From the NCBI RefSeq assembly GCF_003259745.1, contig NZ_QLMC01000006.1:148731-212730 (forward strand): a stretch of 64,000 nt of DNA, given 5' to 3'. Under the pieces are notes generated by a model. It was not told where the DNA came from. It worked only from the letters and a program-made list of their open reading frames with translations, and ran no database searches. This DNA comes from Larkinella arboricola (lineage in GTDB: Bacteria > Bacteroidota > Bacteroidia > Cytophagales > Spirosomataceae). The translations under genes were made by a program, and so were the position numbers. Below are positions 28,209 through 37,446 of this stretch, one piece after another. How positions within the stretch are numbered: position 1 is the stretch's first letter; every line of letters begins with the position of its first letter.

Positions 28209-28332
28209 GCTGTCCGGACAGGCAACCGATCGGAATCGTATCTCTAGTATGAGTTGTTAGCGCATCTGCAACCGAGTGGTCGCGGAAAGCGGATTGGAGA
28301 CAAACAATGCCCCTAAACCCTTAATCGATCTA

Positions 28333-29484
28333 ATGATGAACGTAATTAATAAAGTAAGGTATACCGTTTTACTGGCCATCTCAACGGTTGTGGTTACGAC
28401 CTCATCCTGGGCCCAAACCAGTGTTCTGGATAAAACGGGGGGAAAAACCACCACCACCGGCTCCTGGATTGCCCCCAAAGTGGAAGAGTTGCCGGACATG
28501 AAAATGGGGCCGTTTGTGCGGCTTGCCGACGGCGGTATCCTGACGGTTCATAAAACCAAAAGCCTCATCAGCCAGGACGAAGGCAAAACCTGGACAGAAT
28601 ACCCGATTTTCAGCGACCCCGAAAAGTTTGAAATCAGCGATGAACGGGCTTTGATCCGGACCAAAAAAGGGGCCATCATCCTGGCCTTCATGAACCTGAA
28701 AGAACGGTCGGAGTGGAACTGGCAGAAGGAAATTGCGGATTGGCCAGGCGCAATCTTACCGACCTACGCCGTTCGTAGCCTCGACGGCGGCAAAACCTGG
28801 GAGAAAGCCCAGAAATTGCACGACGAGTGGACGGGGGCCATTCGCGACATGATTGAAACCAAGGACGGCAGCGTCGTTTTTACATCCATGATGATGCTCC
28901 ACAATCCGGGTCGGCATTCGGTGCTGACCTATACCTCCAAGAATGAGGGCAAAAGCTGGACCCGCAGCACCATCATCGACCTGGGTGGAACCGGTCACCA
29001 CGGCGGGGTAACGGAAGCGACCCTCGAGCAGCTGAAAGATGGTCGTCTGTGGCTGTTGCTACGCACCAACTGGGGGCGTTTCTGGGAAGCCTACTCCAAG
29101 GACGACGGAATCAACTGGAGCGGTTTCAATCCGACCAAAATCAATGCCAGCTCGGCCCCCGGTCTGATCAAAAGATTGCAAAGTGGCCGGTTGGTGCTCG
29201 TCTGGAATACCCAGTTCCCACAGGGAAGAACGGAATACAAATTGAGTGGTGGCGATAACCAATGGTCAGAAATTGCGGCCAGCAATCACCGCGACGAGTT
29301 GGCCATCGCTTTTTCGGATGATGAAGGCAAAAGCTGGAGCAAAACCGTCGTTATTGCCGAAAAAGGCAAACAGCCCCGGTTATCCTATCCGTATGTTTTT
29401 GAACAGAAACCCGGCATCTTGTGGATTACGACGATGCAGGGCGAATTGCGGGTCAAACTCGAGGAAAAGAATTTTTTGCGCTAA
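28333..29484 (+). CDS. Exported sialidase-like BNR protein, tandem copy B
   Basis: A 383-residue paralogue of the preceding gene. I start at ATG 28333 because it opens a normal signal peptide (ISTVVVTTSSWAQ), whereas the in-frame start at 28276 adds a polar 19-residue leader. Asp boxes match those of copy A (SQDEGKTWTE, SLDGGKTWEK, SKNEGKSWTR, SKDDGINWSG, SDDEGKSWSK). Signal peptides of the two copies differ, but several mature-domain blocks are identical at DNA level, so the duplication is recent or kept similar by gene conversion. The 124-base gap between the copies has no gene. Confidence 0.82.
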   Translation: MMNVINKVRYTVLLAISTVVVTTSSWAQTSVLDKTGGKTTTTGSWIAPKVEELPDMKMGPFVRLADGGILTVHKTKSLISQDEGKTWTEYPIFSDPEKFEISDERALIRTKKGAIILAFMNLKERSEWNWQKEIADWPGAILPTYAVRSLDGGKTWEKAQKLHDEWTGAIRDMIETKDGSVVFTSMMMLHNPGRHSVLTYTSKNEGKSWTRSTIIDLGGTGHHGGVTEATLEQLKDGRLWLLLRTNWGRFWEAYSKDDGINWSGFNPTKINASSAPGLIKRLQSGRLVLVWNTQFPQGRTEYKLSGGDNQWSEIAASNHRDELAIAFSDDEGKSWSKTVVIAEKGKQPRLSYPYVFEQKPGILWITTMQGELRVKLEEKNFLR

Positions 29485-29511
29485 AAACAAGACCGTAACC
29501 CAACAGCAATC

Positions 29512-31323
29512 ATGCGATTTTCAGTACGATTTCTCCTAACGGTTTTTTGTTTTGGCATCAGCTTAGCGGTTTTTGCCCGGAAACCGGCGACAACCAATAA
29601 AGATAATCTGACAATTGTGGCCTTCGGCAACTCCATTACGGCCACCCGGAAAACCGTCAATCAGGTGTTTGCCCAGCGCCTGCCGCATCTACTCAGCCAG
29701 AAAGGGGTAAGCGCCACGGTGATCAATGCCGGAATTCCGGGGAGCCATACCGGGCGGCAAACCGACCATAATTTATTCAAAATCCGGCACGCCCTCGATC
29801 GGTTTGAGTCGGATGTGCTGGCGAAACAGCCCGACCTGACCATCATCGGTTTTGGCATCAACGACGCCCATATCGACAAGGACGGCCCAAATGGTCCTTC
29901 GCGCATTCCGCTGGAAAAATACCGGGAGAATCTGTCGTACATGATCGAATCACTCCAGAAGCAGGGCAGCAAAATCATCCTGACGGTTCCGAATCCACTC
30001 GGCCAGAAATACCCGGCCTACCAGAATGAACGGTTGCAGGGTTACGTCAACACCATTCGGGAATTTGCCCGGAAATACCGCACCGGTCTGGTCGATAACA
30101 ACCAGGCGTTTCGGGCGTACCAAACCCGGACGGGAGTGAGTTTTGACTCCCTTATGCTCGATGGCGTTCACCCCAACGACAAGGGGCACGAACTCATTGC
30201 CGAAAACATGGCCAACGAAGTAGTGCGGGTTGTGGGCCATAAAGTCAACCCCGACGACAAAAAGCTGGTACTCCAGCTCAACCCGGGTCCCGACAACCCA
30301 CGCAACAGCGAAGGTGATTTTGTCACTCTGAAAGATGGCCGTATTCTGTTCATTTATTCCCGATTTACCGGCAAGTCGGCCAGTGACTTCGCGTCCGCTT
30401 CGCTCGTGGGGCGGTATTCCAGCGACGGGGGTAAAACCTGGACAACGGAAGATGTTCCTATTGTCCGAAATGAAGGAAATATGAACGTCATGTCGGTTTC
30501 GTTGCTGAGGCTCAAAGATGGCCGGATTGCCCTGTTTTACGCCCGGAAAAACTCCATGCACGATTGCATTCCCATGATGCGGATTTCGACGGATGAGGCT
30601 AAAACCTGGAGTGAGGCAACGCCCGTGATTACGGATCGCAAAGAATATTTTGTCTTAAACAACAACCGCGTGATCCAGTTGGAAAGCGGTCGGATTCTGG
30701 TTCCGGTTGCCTTGCACGAATCTCCGGTTGATCCCGTATTCAATGAGAGACGATTCAATGAAAGAGGTCGCCCCTTTTGCTATTATTCCGATGATCTGGG
30801 TAAGAGCTGGAAACGCAGCGAAGAAATTGCCAATCCGGACAACGTAGTGTTACAGGAACCGGGTCTGATTCAACTGAATAACAACCAGACCATGATGATT
30901 ATCCGGACCGACGCTGGTGTTCAGTATGCTGCCTACTCAACCGATCAGGGCGCAAGCTGGAGTCCGGCCAAACCCACTGACATCGTTTCTCCGGTGTCGC
31001 CCGCAACCATTGCCCGCATCCCCAAAACCGGTGATTTGCTGATGGTTTGGAACAACAATGACATGAAGGAGGGTAACCCGATCAAAGGCCGACGGACCCC
31101 TATGAATATTGCCGTATCGAAAGACGAAGGCAAGACCTGGACACACGTCAAAACCATCGAGGCCGACCCCGACGGCTGGTACTGTTACACCGCCATTCAT
31201 TTTGTGGGCAAAAAAGACATCTTGCTGAGCTACTGCGCCGGAAACCGCCCCAAAGGAACGGGTCTTTCGGTCACCAACGTCACCCGGCTTTCGCTCGACT
31301 GGATTTATGGAAAAAAGAAATGA
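29512..31323 (+). CDS. Fusion of SGNH/GDSL esterase and sialidase-like BNR propeller
   Basis: A 603-residue two-domain exported protein. After a signal peptide (about 1-22), residues 28-245 form an SGNH hydrolase: AFGNSITA with the nucleophile Ser in block I, GIPGSHTG in block II, GFGINDAH in block III, and LDGVHPNDKGH with the Asp/His pair. Residues 250-600 form a BNR propeller with Asp boxes SSDGGKTWTT, STDEAKTWSE, STDQGASWSP and SKDEGKTWTH. The propeller is closely similar to the whole mature protein of the next gene (both begin LQLNPGPDNPRNSEGDF). One chain could thus remove acyl esters and then cleave the freed sugar. The joined activities echo sialate O-acetylesterase plus sialidase. 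Confidence 0.87.
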   Translation: MRFSVRFLLTVFCFGISLAVFARKPATTNKDNLTIVAFGNSITATRKTVNQVFAQRLPHLLSQKGVSATVINAGIPGSHTGRQTDHNLFKIRHALDRFESDVLAKQPDLTIIGFGINDAHIDKDGPNGPSRIPLEKYRENLSYMIESLQKQGSKIILTVPNPLGQKYPAYQNERLQGYVNTIREFARKYRTGLVDNNQAFRAYQTRTGVSFDSLMLDGVHPNDKGHELIAENMANEVVRVVGHKVNPDDKKLVLQLNPGPDNPRNSEGDFVTLKDGRILFIYSRFTGKSASDFASASLVGRYSSDGGKTWTTEDVPIVRNEGNMNVMSVSLLRLKDGRIALFYARKNSMHDCIPMMRISTDEAKTWSEATPVITDRKEYFVLNNNRVIQLESGRILVPVALHESPVDPVFNERRFNERGRPFCYYSDDLGKSWKRSEEIANPDNVVLQEPGLIQLNNNQTMMIIRTDAGVQYAAYSTDQGASWSPAKPTDIVSPVSPATIARIPKTGDLLMVWNNNDMKEGNPIKGRRTPMNIAVSKDEGKTWTHVKTIEADPDGWYCYTAIHFVGKKDILLSYCAGNRPKGTGLSVTNVTRLSLDWIYGKKK

Positions 31324-31454
31324 GACGCCAGACAAGCCATAAAAGATCTGCTGGTCAGCACCGGACGGTCAACGCCGTTAAAATCCCGACCTTACCGGCA
31401 CGCCGGGCAACTGCGTGACATCCGATTTTCACCAATAACTAACCCCCGAAAACC

Positions 31455-32573
31455 ATGACCAAAACTGTTTATAGTCTTTTCACCCTATTTATTCTTTTCC
31501 TACTCGCTCCCAAAACCATTCAGGCACAGACCGGACCCGGTTCCAGTATTGCGTTGCAATTGAATCCCGGACCCGATAATCCGCGCAACAGCGAGGGGGA
31601 TTTCATCACGCTCAAAAACGGGCATATTCTGTTCATCTATAGCCGGTATACGGGCGGTTCCACCAGCGACCACGCCCCGGCCTATCTGGCCAGTCGACTT
31701 TCAAAAGACGGTGGAAAAACCTGGACGCAGAAAGATGAAGTGGTCGTCGAAAAAGAAGGCGACATGAACGTCATGTCCGTTACGCTGTTGCGGCTGCAAA
31801 ACGGTAAAATCGCGCTTTTTTACCTGAAAAAGAACTCCGAACAGGATTGTATCCCCATGCTGCGGATCTCGGCCGATGAAGCCAAAACCTGGAGCCAGCC
31901 GGTGGCGTGTATTACGGATAAGCAGGGGTATTTTGTCCTGAACAATAACCGGGTCATTCAACTCAAAAACGGACGGTTGTTGATGGCCGTAGCGCTGCAT
32001 CAATCATTGGGCGGCAAATGGCAAAATCAGGCTACCCTGTTTAGCTATTATTCAGACGACAATGGGGCAACCTGGAAATCAAGCCCGGCAGTCCCCAACG
32101 CGCAAAATGTTCTGACGCAGGAACCGGGGGTTGTCGAGCTGAAAGATGGCCGCATCATGATGATCATCCGGGCCGGGGGCGGTTTTCAGCAAATGTCGTA
32201 TTCAACCGATAAAGGCCAGACCTGGAGCCAGATTGAAGCGAGCAATCTGCATTCACCCGTTTCGCCCGCGACCATCGCCCGCATTCCGTCCACCAAGGAT
32301 TTGCTGGTGGTCTGGAACAACAACGACGGCAGCAATCCGGCTATCAAAGGCAAGCGCACGCCGTTGACCGTGGCGATTTCCAAAGATGAGGGCAAAACCT
32401 GGCAGCACGTTCGCAACATCGAAACCGATCCCGATGGCTGGTACTGCTACATTGCCATTCATTTCACCAAAAAAGACGTGCTGCTGGGCTACTGCGCTGG
32501 CAGTCAGCAGCAGAAAACGCATTTGTCCGTCACCCGGATCAACCGGCTGAATCTGGCGGCTTTGTATAAGTAA
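31455..32573 (+). CDS. Exported sialidase-like BNR protein
   Basis: A 372-residue protein with a signal peptide (about 1-25, ending TIQAQT) and a propeller with Asp boxes SKDGGKTWTQ, SADEAKTWSQ, SDDNGATWKS, STDKGQTWSQ and SKDEGKTWQH. It is a close relative of the propeller half of the preceding fusion, as the shared LQLNPGPDNPRNSEGDF and NNRVIQL blocks show, but has no esterase domain. A separate exported esterase follows 11 bases later, so the fused and split versions stand side by side. Residues RAGGGFQQMSYSTD and EPDGWYC-like TDPDGWYCYIAIHF are conserved between the two and may line the active site. Confidence 0.82.
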   Translation: MTKTVYSLFTLFILFLLAPKTIQAQTGPGSSIALQLNPGPDNPRNSEGDFITLKNGHILFIYSRYTGGSTSDHAPAYLASRLSKDGGKTWTQKDEVVVEKEGDMNVMSVTLLRLQNGKIALFYLKKNSEQDCIPMLRISADEAKTWSQPVACITDKQGYFVLNNNRVIQLKNGRLLMAVALHQSLGGKWQNQATLFSYYSDDNGATWKSSPAVPNAQNVLTQEPGVVELKDGRIMMIIRAGGGFQQMSYSTDKGQTWSQIEASNLHSPVSPATIARIPSTKDLLVVWNNNDGSNPAIKGKRTPLTVAISKDEGKTWQHVRNIETDPDGWYCYIAIHFTKKDVLLGYCAGSQQQKTHLSVTRINRLNLAALYK

Positions 32574-32584
32574 CCCGGTTTTCC

Positions 32585-33343
32585 ATGAAACAGAACGCGG
32601 TTTTTTCCCGCCGGAAATTCATCCGGGCGGCTGGCGTGGGCGCGGCTCTGCCAACGGTTTGGACGCAGCCAAGGGCTTCGGATCAGGAGCAGCTTCAGAC
32701 CCTGCTGACGAGAAAAGAATCCAATATCTGGCTATTCACCGGCGACAGCATCACGCACGGAGCCAAGCATACGCACGGTTTTCGCAGCTATCCCGAAGTT
32801 TTTGCGGAGCGGATTCGCTGGGAACTGAAACGGGTCCGCGATATTGTGATCAATACCGGCATCAGCGGCAACGCAATTCCGAATATTCTCAGTGACTTCG
32901 ACTGGCGCGTGAGTCAGTTCAAACCGGCGGTCGTATCGCTCATGATCGGCACCAACGACTGCGCGCGGGCGGGAATGACACCGGACCTTTTTGCCCAGAA
33001 CCTGACCACCATCGTCGGGAAAATCCGGGACCTGGGCGCGGTGCCTATTTTGCATACGCCAAACCCGATCATTCTGGAAAAAGCCCCGGAGCGCAGGACG
33101 TTGCCGGAGTATATTCCAGTCATTCGGAACGTCGCGGAGCAAAAACAGGTCGTGCTGGTCGATCATTTTAGCCACTGGCAAAACACAACCGATATTGATG
33201 TAAACCGGGAGTGGCTGAACGATCCGCTGCATCCGGGGCCGCGTGGCCATCAGGAAATAGCCCGTCTGCTGTTTAAAACCCTGTCCATTTTTGATCCGCA
33301 GGAAGCCACCTGTGGAGGACCGTATTATGAAGGAGAACACTGA
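32585..33343 (+). CDS. Tat-exported SGNH/GDSL esterase
   Basis: A 252-residue hydrolase. The N-terminus SRRKFIRAAGVGAALPTVW is a twin-arginine signal, so it is folded before export. SGNH blocks are complete: FTGDSITHG with the nucleophile Ser, NTGISGNAI with the oxyanion Gly, MIGTNDCARAG with the Asn, and NDPLHPGPRGH with the Asp/His pair. It probably removes acetyl or other acyl esters from the glycan in the periplasm. Its end overlaps the start of the deacylase gene by 17 bases, so expression is tightly coupled to the cytoplasmic enzymes that follow. Confidence 0.88.
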   Translation: MKQNAVFSRRKFIRAAGVGAALPTVWTQPRASDQEQLQTLLTRKESNIWLFTGDSITHGAKHTHGFRSYPEVFAERIRWELKRVRDIVINTGISGNAIPNILSDFDWRVSQFKPAVVSLMIGTNDCARAGMTPDLFAQNLTTIVGKIRDLGAVPILHTPNPIILEKAPERRTLPEYIPVIRNVAEQKQVVLVDHFSHWQNTTDIDVNREWLNDPLHPGPRGHQEIARLLFKTLSIFDPQEATCGGPYYEGEH

Positions 33344-34268
33344 AATACCGTACGCCGTCCAGCTCGCCGGGGTGGGAGCGGGGCCGCACGTTCTGCTGAC
33401 GGCGGGTGTCCACGGCGACGAGTACGAACCCATGCTCGCAGCCGCCAGCCTGATCCGCGAACTCGACGGGAAACTGGCCCGGGGCCGGGTTACGATTGTG
33501 CCGGTAGTCAATAAAAGTGCTTATGAACGGGCCAGCCGCTGCGGGAACGACGGGCTGGACCTGGCCCGAATCTGTCCGGGAAAACCCGACGGGACGGTTT
33601 CGGAGCAAACCGCCGACCGCATCAGCGCGCTCATCCGGACGGCGGATTATTACGTCGATATGCATACCGGCGGACTGGCGTACGATATTTACCCCCTGGC
33701 CGGTTACATGCTGCATCCGTTGCCGGAGGTGCTGGAAAAACAGCAGCAGATGGCGCTGGCCTACAACCTGCCGATGGTCTGGGGAACCGATCACCGACCA
33801 GACGGCCGAACCCTTTCGGTAGCTCGTGACGCAGGCATTCCGGCCATTTATCTGGAATACGGTGGTGGAACCGGCCTGCGCGAGTTTGTCGTCACGGCTT
33901 ATAAAGACGGTTTTATCAACCTCCTCAAACACCTGGGTCTGATCAATGAACCCGCCCGGACGCTGCCGGAAGCCGAACGGTTTTGGGTGGAGGATTACCG
34001 CAGCGACAGCGGGTATTTGCAGGCCAAAATGCCTTCACCCGCCGACGGTATTTTTAAGGCCGCCGTGCAGACTGGCGAGTGGGTTCGGGCGGGGCAGCGA
34101 TGGGGTACGATTATCAATCCATTTTCCGGAGAAAGGACGGAAGTGGTGGCTGCCGAAAACGGACTGGCTTTTTTGCTCCGCACCACCGTAAACGTCCGGA
34201 AAGGAGACGCGCTTGGCGGTATTTTGCCCATCGAAAAAGCCGGTAAACGGATCATTCATGAAGGATAA
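33327..34268 (+). CDS. M14-type deacylase, succinylglutamate desuccinylase/aspartoacylase family (DoeB-like)
   Basis: A 313-residue zinc amidohydrolase that would free an amine from an N-acyl compound. The zinc site shows as GVHGDEYEP (His29, Glu32) and DMHTGG (His about 111). The ARICPGKPDGTVSEQTADR block and the C-terminal beta domain (MPSPADGIFKAAVQTGEWV) match the AstE/DoeB type rather than human aspartoacylase. I chose ATG 33327 over an earlier frame start because GGAGGA precedes it by 7 bases, a rare Shine-Dalgarno in this window. There is no signal peptide, so it works in the cytoplasm. It points to an N-acyl group on the imported substrate. Confidence 0.82.
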   Translation: MKENTEIPYAVQLAGVGAGPHVLLTAGVHGDEYEPMLAAASLIRELDGKLARGRVTIVPVVNKSAYERASRCGNDGLDLARICPGKPDGTVSEQTADRISALIRTADYYVDMHTGGLAYDIYPLAGYMLHPLPEVLEKQQQMALAYNLPMVWGTDHRPDGRTLSVARDAGIPAIYLEYGGGTGLREFVVTAYKDGFINLLKHLGLINEPARTLPEAERFWVEDYRSDSGYLQAKMPSPADGIFKAAVQTGEWVRAGQRWGTIINPFSGERTEVVAAENGLAFLLRTTVNVRKGDALGGILPIEKAGKRIIHEG

Positions 34269-35073
34269 AAAAGTGGTCATCATCACCGGAGCCGCTGGGG
34301 GAATTGGCAGTGCCACGGCCGCCCGGTTTGCCGAAGAAAACTACCGGCTGGTGCTTTCGGATATCGCCGAAGATCCGCTGAATGCGTTGGTGGAGGAGTT
34401 GAAAAACCGCTACGATGCTGAATGCCTGCCCATTCCGGGCGATCTGGCGGAAATACCGTACCTGGAACAGCTTGTCGACCAGCCGCTTGAGCGGTTTGGA
34501 CAAATCGACGTGCTGGTCAACAATGCCGCCTGGCGCACGCTGGAAACCTTGCGGACCATGACGCTCGAAACCTGGGAGAAAACCCTGCGGGTGTGCCTGA
34601 CAGCCCCGGTTTTTCTGACCAAACAGGTTGCGCAGGTGATGGAAAAACAGGAACAGGGTGGGGTGGTGGTGAATCTGTCCAGTGTCATGGCCGACCGGCC
34701 TTCCGGCTGCGGACCGGCTTATATTGCGGCCAAAGGAGCACTGGAAAGCCTGACGGCAGAATTGGCGATTACCTACGGCCGCAGCGGCATCCGGGTGGTG
34801 GGCGTGGCCCCGGGTTATATTGACACCGAACTCAGCAACGATTATACTGACCCGGAAGGGGAGAACATCAGCGACACGCTGACCCGCGCGCTGACCGATT
34901 TCATCCCGCTCGGGCGGGGAGGGCAGGCCCGGGAAGTAGCCGAAGCGATTGTCTGGTTGAGTTCTCCGCAGGCGTCTTACATCAGCGGAACGACGCTCAC
35001 CATCGATGGCGGTTTTAAACCCAATTTCAACAACTATTCCACCAAGCGAACCCAATTCCCCGACGCGTTTTGA
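34258..35073 (+). CDS. Short-chain dehydrogenase/reductase
   Basis: A 271-residue SDR oxidoreductase. The NAD(P) motif is TGAAGGIGSATA (10-21), with NNAAW near 88 and the catalytic Ser / Tyr / Lys in NLSSVMADRPSG and AYIAAKGALE. PGYIDTELS and the C-terminal GTTLTIDGGF are typical. Asp after the second strand (LVLSDI) favours NAD(H). I start at ATG 34258, which overlaps the deacylase end by 11 bases, because the longer frame adds no fold element. It probably oxidises or reduces a sugar hydroxyl in the pathway; the exact substrate cannot be told from sequence. Confidence 0.87.
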   Translation: MKDKKVVIITGAAGGIGSATAARFAEENYRLVLSDIAEDPLNALVEELKNRYDAECLPIPGDLAEIPYLEQLVDQPLERFGQIDVLVNNAAWRTLETLRTMTLETWEKTLRVCLTAPVFLTKQVAQVMEKQEQGGVVVNLSSVMADRPSGCGPAYIAAKGALESLTAELAITYGRSGIRVVGVAPGYIDTELSNDYTDPEGENISDTLTRALTDFIPLGRGGQAREVAEAIVWLSSPQASYISGTTLTIDGGFKPNFNNYSTKRTQFPDAF

Positions 35074-36158
35074 ATACGATCTGGAAATACCAAAACCACT
35101 TACCCGCCGTCGCGCCCCAGTACCGGATGCTGCTCGGCGAAGGGCAGACCCCGCTGGTCCGGTCACGCTCGATTGGCGCTTTGCTGGGCGTTGACAACCT
35201 TTATTTTAAGCTCGAAAACCTGAACCCGACGGGCTCGTACAAAGACCGTTTTGCGGCCGTGCTCGTCAGTGAGATGAACGCCAAAGGTCAGAAAGTCTGC
35301 ATTGCTACCTCCAGCGGGAATACCGGCGCGGCTTTGTCGGCCTACTGCGCGGCTGCCGGAATCACCTGCATTTTGGTAGTAGTTGATGGAGCGCCCCTGC
35401 CCAAAATCCGGCAGATGCAGCTGTACGGGGCGCAGATTTTCATGGTTCACGGTTTTGGCAAGGACCCGGGCGTTACCGCAACGGTTTTTAATGAACTGGA
35501 AAAACTGTGTGCCGCCAACGACCTGCCGCTGCCCATTAGCGCCTACCGGTATTGCCCCTCTGCCATGCAGGGCGTTCAGACCTTGGCGTCCGAAATTCTG
35601 GAAACGCTGGCGGGTCAGGTCGATCATATTTTTGCCCCGGCAGGTGGGGGAGGGTTGACACTGGCGGTTACCAACGGCGTGCTTACCGAACAGCCGGACG
35701 GAGGGCGCACCAGGGTCAACTGCGTACAACCCGAAGGCAACGACACCATAGCCAGTGCCTTACGAACCAACGAACCCCGGGCGCGGGCCGTTGCGCAATC
35801 GACCACCACGGTCAGCGGGTTGCAGGTTCCGGGCGTTATCGACGGCGACCGGGTGCTGGAAAACTGCCGCAAAACCGGCGGCACCGGCTATGTGGTAACC
35901 GACGAGCGGGTGTTTTTCTGGCAGCAAGCACTGGCCCGGCAGGAGGGTATTTTTAGCGAACCGGCCGGTGCCGTAGCCCTGGCGGGGCTGGAAGACGCCA
36001 TTCGTCGGAAGGAAGTAAGCCGCAGCGAAACCGTGGTCTGTCTGGTTACCGGCAGTGGTTTCAAGGATATGGCTTCTGTGGAAACGAACTTCGGATTGCC
36101 TGCGGTACAAACCGTGGAGGCCACCCGGACAATTGGCCTGATCCAGCCTTATTTATAA
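35070..36158 (+). CDS. Fold-type II PLP enzyme (threonine synthase/dehydratase-like)
   Basis: A 362-residue PLP-dependent lyase or synthase. NPTGSYKDR gives the Schiff-base Lys58; ATSSGNTGAALSAYC is the substrate-binding loop and APAGGGGLTLAV the phosphate-binding glycine loop. The sequence is closer to threonine synthase than to serine dehydratase but is short and lacks the synthase N-terminal domain. A beta-elimination role fits the RidA gene three genes on, since RidA hydrolyses the enamines such enzymes release. The start is TTG, inside the preceding stop (TTGA), one of the few non-ATG starts here. An internal ATG at 35127 would delete a conserved N-terminal strand. Confidence 0.8.
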   Translation: MNTIWKYQNHLPAVAPQYRMLLGEGQTPLVRSRSIGALLGVDNLYFKLENLNPTGSYKDRFAAVLVSEMNAKGQKVCIATSSGNTGAALSAYCAAAGITCILVVVDGAPLPKIRQMQLYGAQIFMVHGFGKDPGVTATVFNELEKLCAANDLPLPISAYRYCPSAMQGVQTLASEILETLAGQVDHIFAPAGGGGLTLAVTNGVLTEQPDGGRTRVNCVQPEGNDTIASALRTNEPRARAVAQSTTTVSGLQVPGVIDGDRVLENCRKTGGTGYVVTDERVFFWQQALARQEGIFSEPAGAVALAGLEDAIRRKEVSRSETVVCLVTGSGFKDMASVETNFGLPAVQTVEATRTIGLIQPYL

Positions 36159-36177
36159 ACCCTTGACCCTGAAACCA

Positions 36178-37446
36178 ATGACGCAATCAAAACCGTCTTT
36201 TTATCCGTGGCTTGTCGTGGGCCTGCTCTGCGTGGTCGGTTGCCTGAATTACCTCGACCGGATGATGATTACCACGATGCGGGGTTCCATTCTGGCGGAA
36301 ATTCCGATGACCGATGCGCAGTTTGGCTTGCTCACGTCGGTTTTTCTCTGGATTTACGGATTGCTAAGCCCGCTGGCGGGTTTTCTGGCCGACCGTTTCA
36401 ACCGGAGCCGCGTCATCATCGGCAGCCTGTTTGTGTGGTCGATTGTCACCTGGTTTACGGCCCGGGCCACTACGTTCGAAGAACTGCTACTGACCCGCGC
36501 CCTGATGGGCATCAGCGAAGCCTGCTACATTCCGGCGGCTCTGGCCCTGATTGTCGATTACCACCGCGGAGCCACCCGTTCACTGGCGACAGGTATCCAC
36601 ATGGGCGGTATCATGATCGGGCAAAGTCTGGGGTTTGTGGGTGGCTGGCTGGCCGAAAAACACAGCTGGAGCTACGCCTTCGGGGTGTTTGGTCTGATCG
36701 GAGTGGGGTATGCCGTGTTGCTGGCGTTTACTCTCCGCGACCCAGCCCGTCCGGCGCAACCTGTACTATCGAATGCCAGACCCGAATCACCCATTCGTTT
36801 TAAAGACGCTATTACCGACCTGTTCAGCCGAAAAGCGTATCTGATTGCGCTCACCTTCTGGGGGCTGGGCGGTATTGTAAGCTGGCTGGTGGTGGGCTGG
36901 CTGCCCACGTATTACAAGGAGCATTTCAACCTCTCGCAAACCGTGGCCGGGCTTTACGCAACGGGCTACTTCCACACGGCTTCGCTGGTGGGCGTGCTGA
37001 CGGGCGGTTTTCTGGCCGATCGCTGGAGCCGTACCAACCCGCGCGGCCGGATTCTGGTACCGTTTATCGGGCTGGTGATTGCCGCACCCGGAATTTTCAT
37101 CGCCAGTAGCACGAGTATTCTGCCGGTTGCGATTGTCTGTTTCATGATCTACGCGTTCACCCGCACTTTCCTGGATGCCAACATGATGCCGATTTTGTGC
37201 CTGATTGCCGACGAACGGTATCGGGCGACGGGCTACGGCGTGCTGAATCTGGTCGCCTGTATTGTTGGGGGGGTGGGGCTGTACGCGGGCGGTATGCTGC
37301 GCGACGCCGACATCGACCTCAGCCGCATGTTTCAGGTGGCCGCCCTTACCATGCTGGTTTCGGCCGCCCTGCTTTACACCATTAAACCCAAACCCGAAGA
37401 CATTTCCGAAAGTCCGGAAATTGAAAACAAACCTGTTTTGAAATGA
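36178..37446 (+). CDS. Major facilitator superfamily transporter
   Basis: A 422-residue inner-membrane permease with about 12 hydrophobic segments. LNYLDRMMIT after the first helix and ADRFNRSRVIIGS between helices 2 and 3 are typical of the anion:cation symporter / sugar-acid branch (ExuT/NanT-like), with the matching ADRWSRTNPRGR in the second half. It would carry the periplasmic product, probably an organic or sugar acid, into the cytoplasm with protons. The start is ATG 36178, because the TTG 15 bases earlier adds nothing. Its last bases overlap the next gene as ATGA. It is the only inner-membrane transporter in the operon. Confidence 0.9.
   Translation: MTQSKPSFYPWLVVGLLCVVGCLNYLDRMMITTMRGSILAEIPMTDAQFGLLTSVFLWIYGLLSPLAGFLADRFNRSRVIIGSLFVWSIVTWFTARATTFEELLLTRALMGISEACYIPAALALIVDYHRGATRSLATGIHMGGIMIGQSLGFVGGWLAEKHSWSYAFGVFGLIGVGYAVLLAFTLRDPARPAQPVLSNARPESPIRFKDAITDLFSRKAYLIALTFWGLGGIVSWLVVGWLPTYYKEHFNLSQTVAGLYATGYFHTASLVGVLTGGFLADRWSRTNPRGRILVPFIGLVIAAPGIFIASSTSILPVAIVCFMIYAFTRTFLDANMMPILCLIADERYRATGYGVLNLVACIVGGVGLYAGGMLRDADIDLSRMFQVAALTMLVSAALLYTIKPKPEDISESPEIENKPVLK

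Noticed and set aside
28276-28332. Upstream extension of sialidase-like copy B
   Set aside because: It adds a polar leader before a good signal peptide; the ATG at 28333 is the better start.
34252-35166. 304-codon minus-strand frame
   Set aside because: It is antisense to an SDR and the PLP gene, with no family resemblance; both plus-strand genes have complete motifs.
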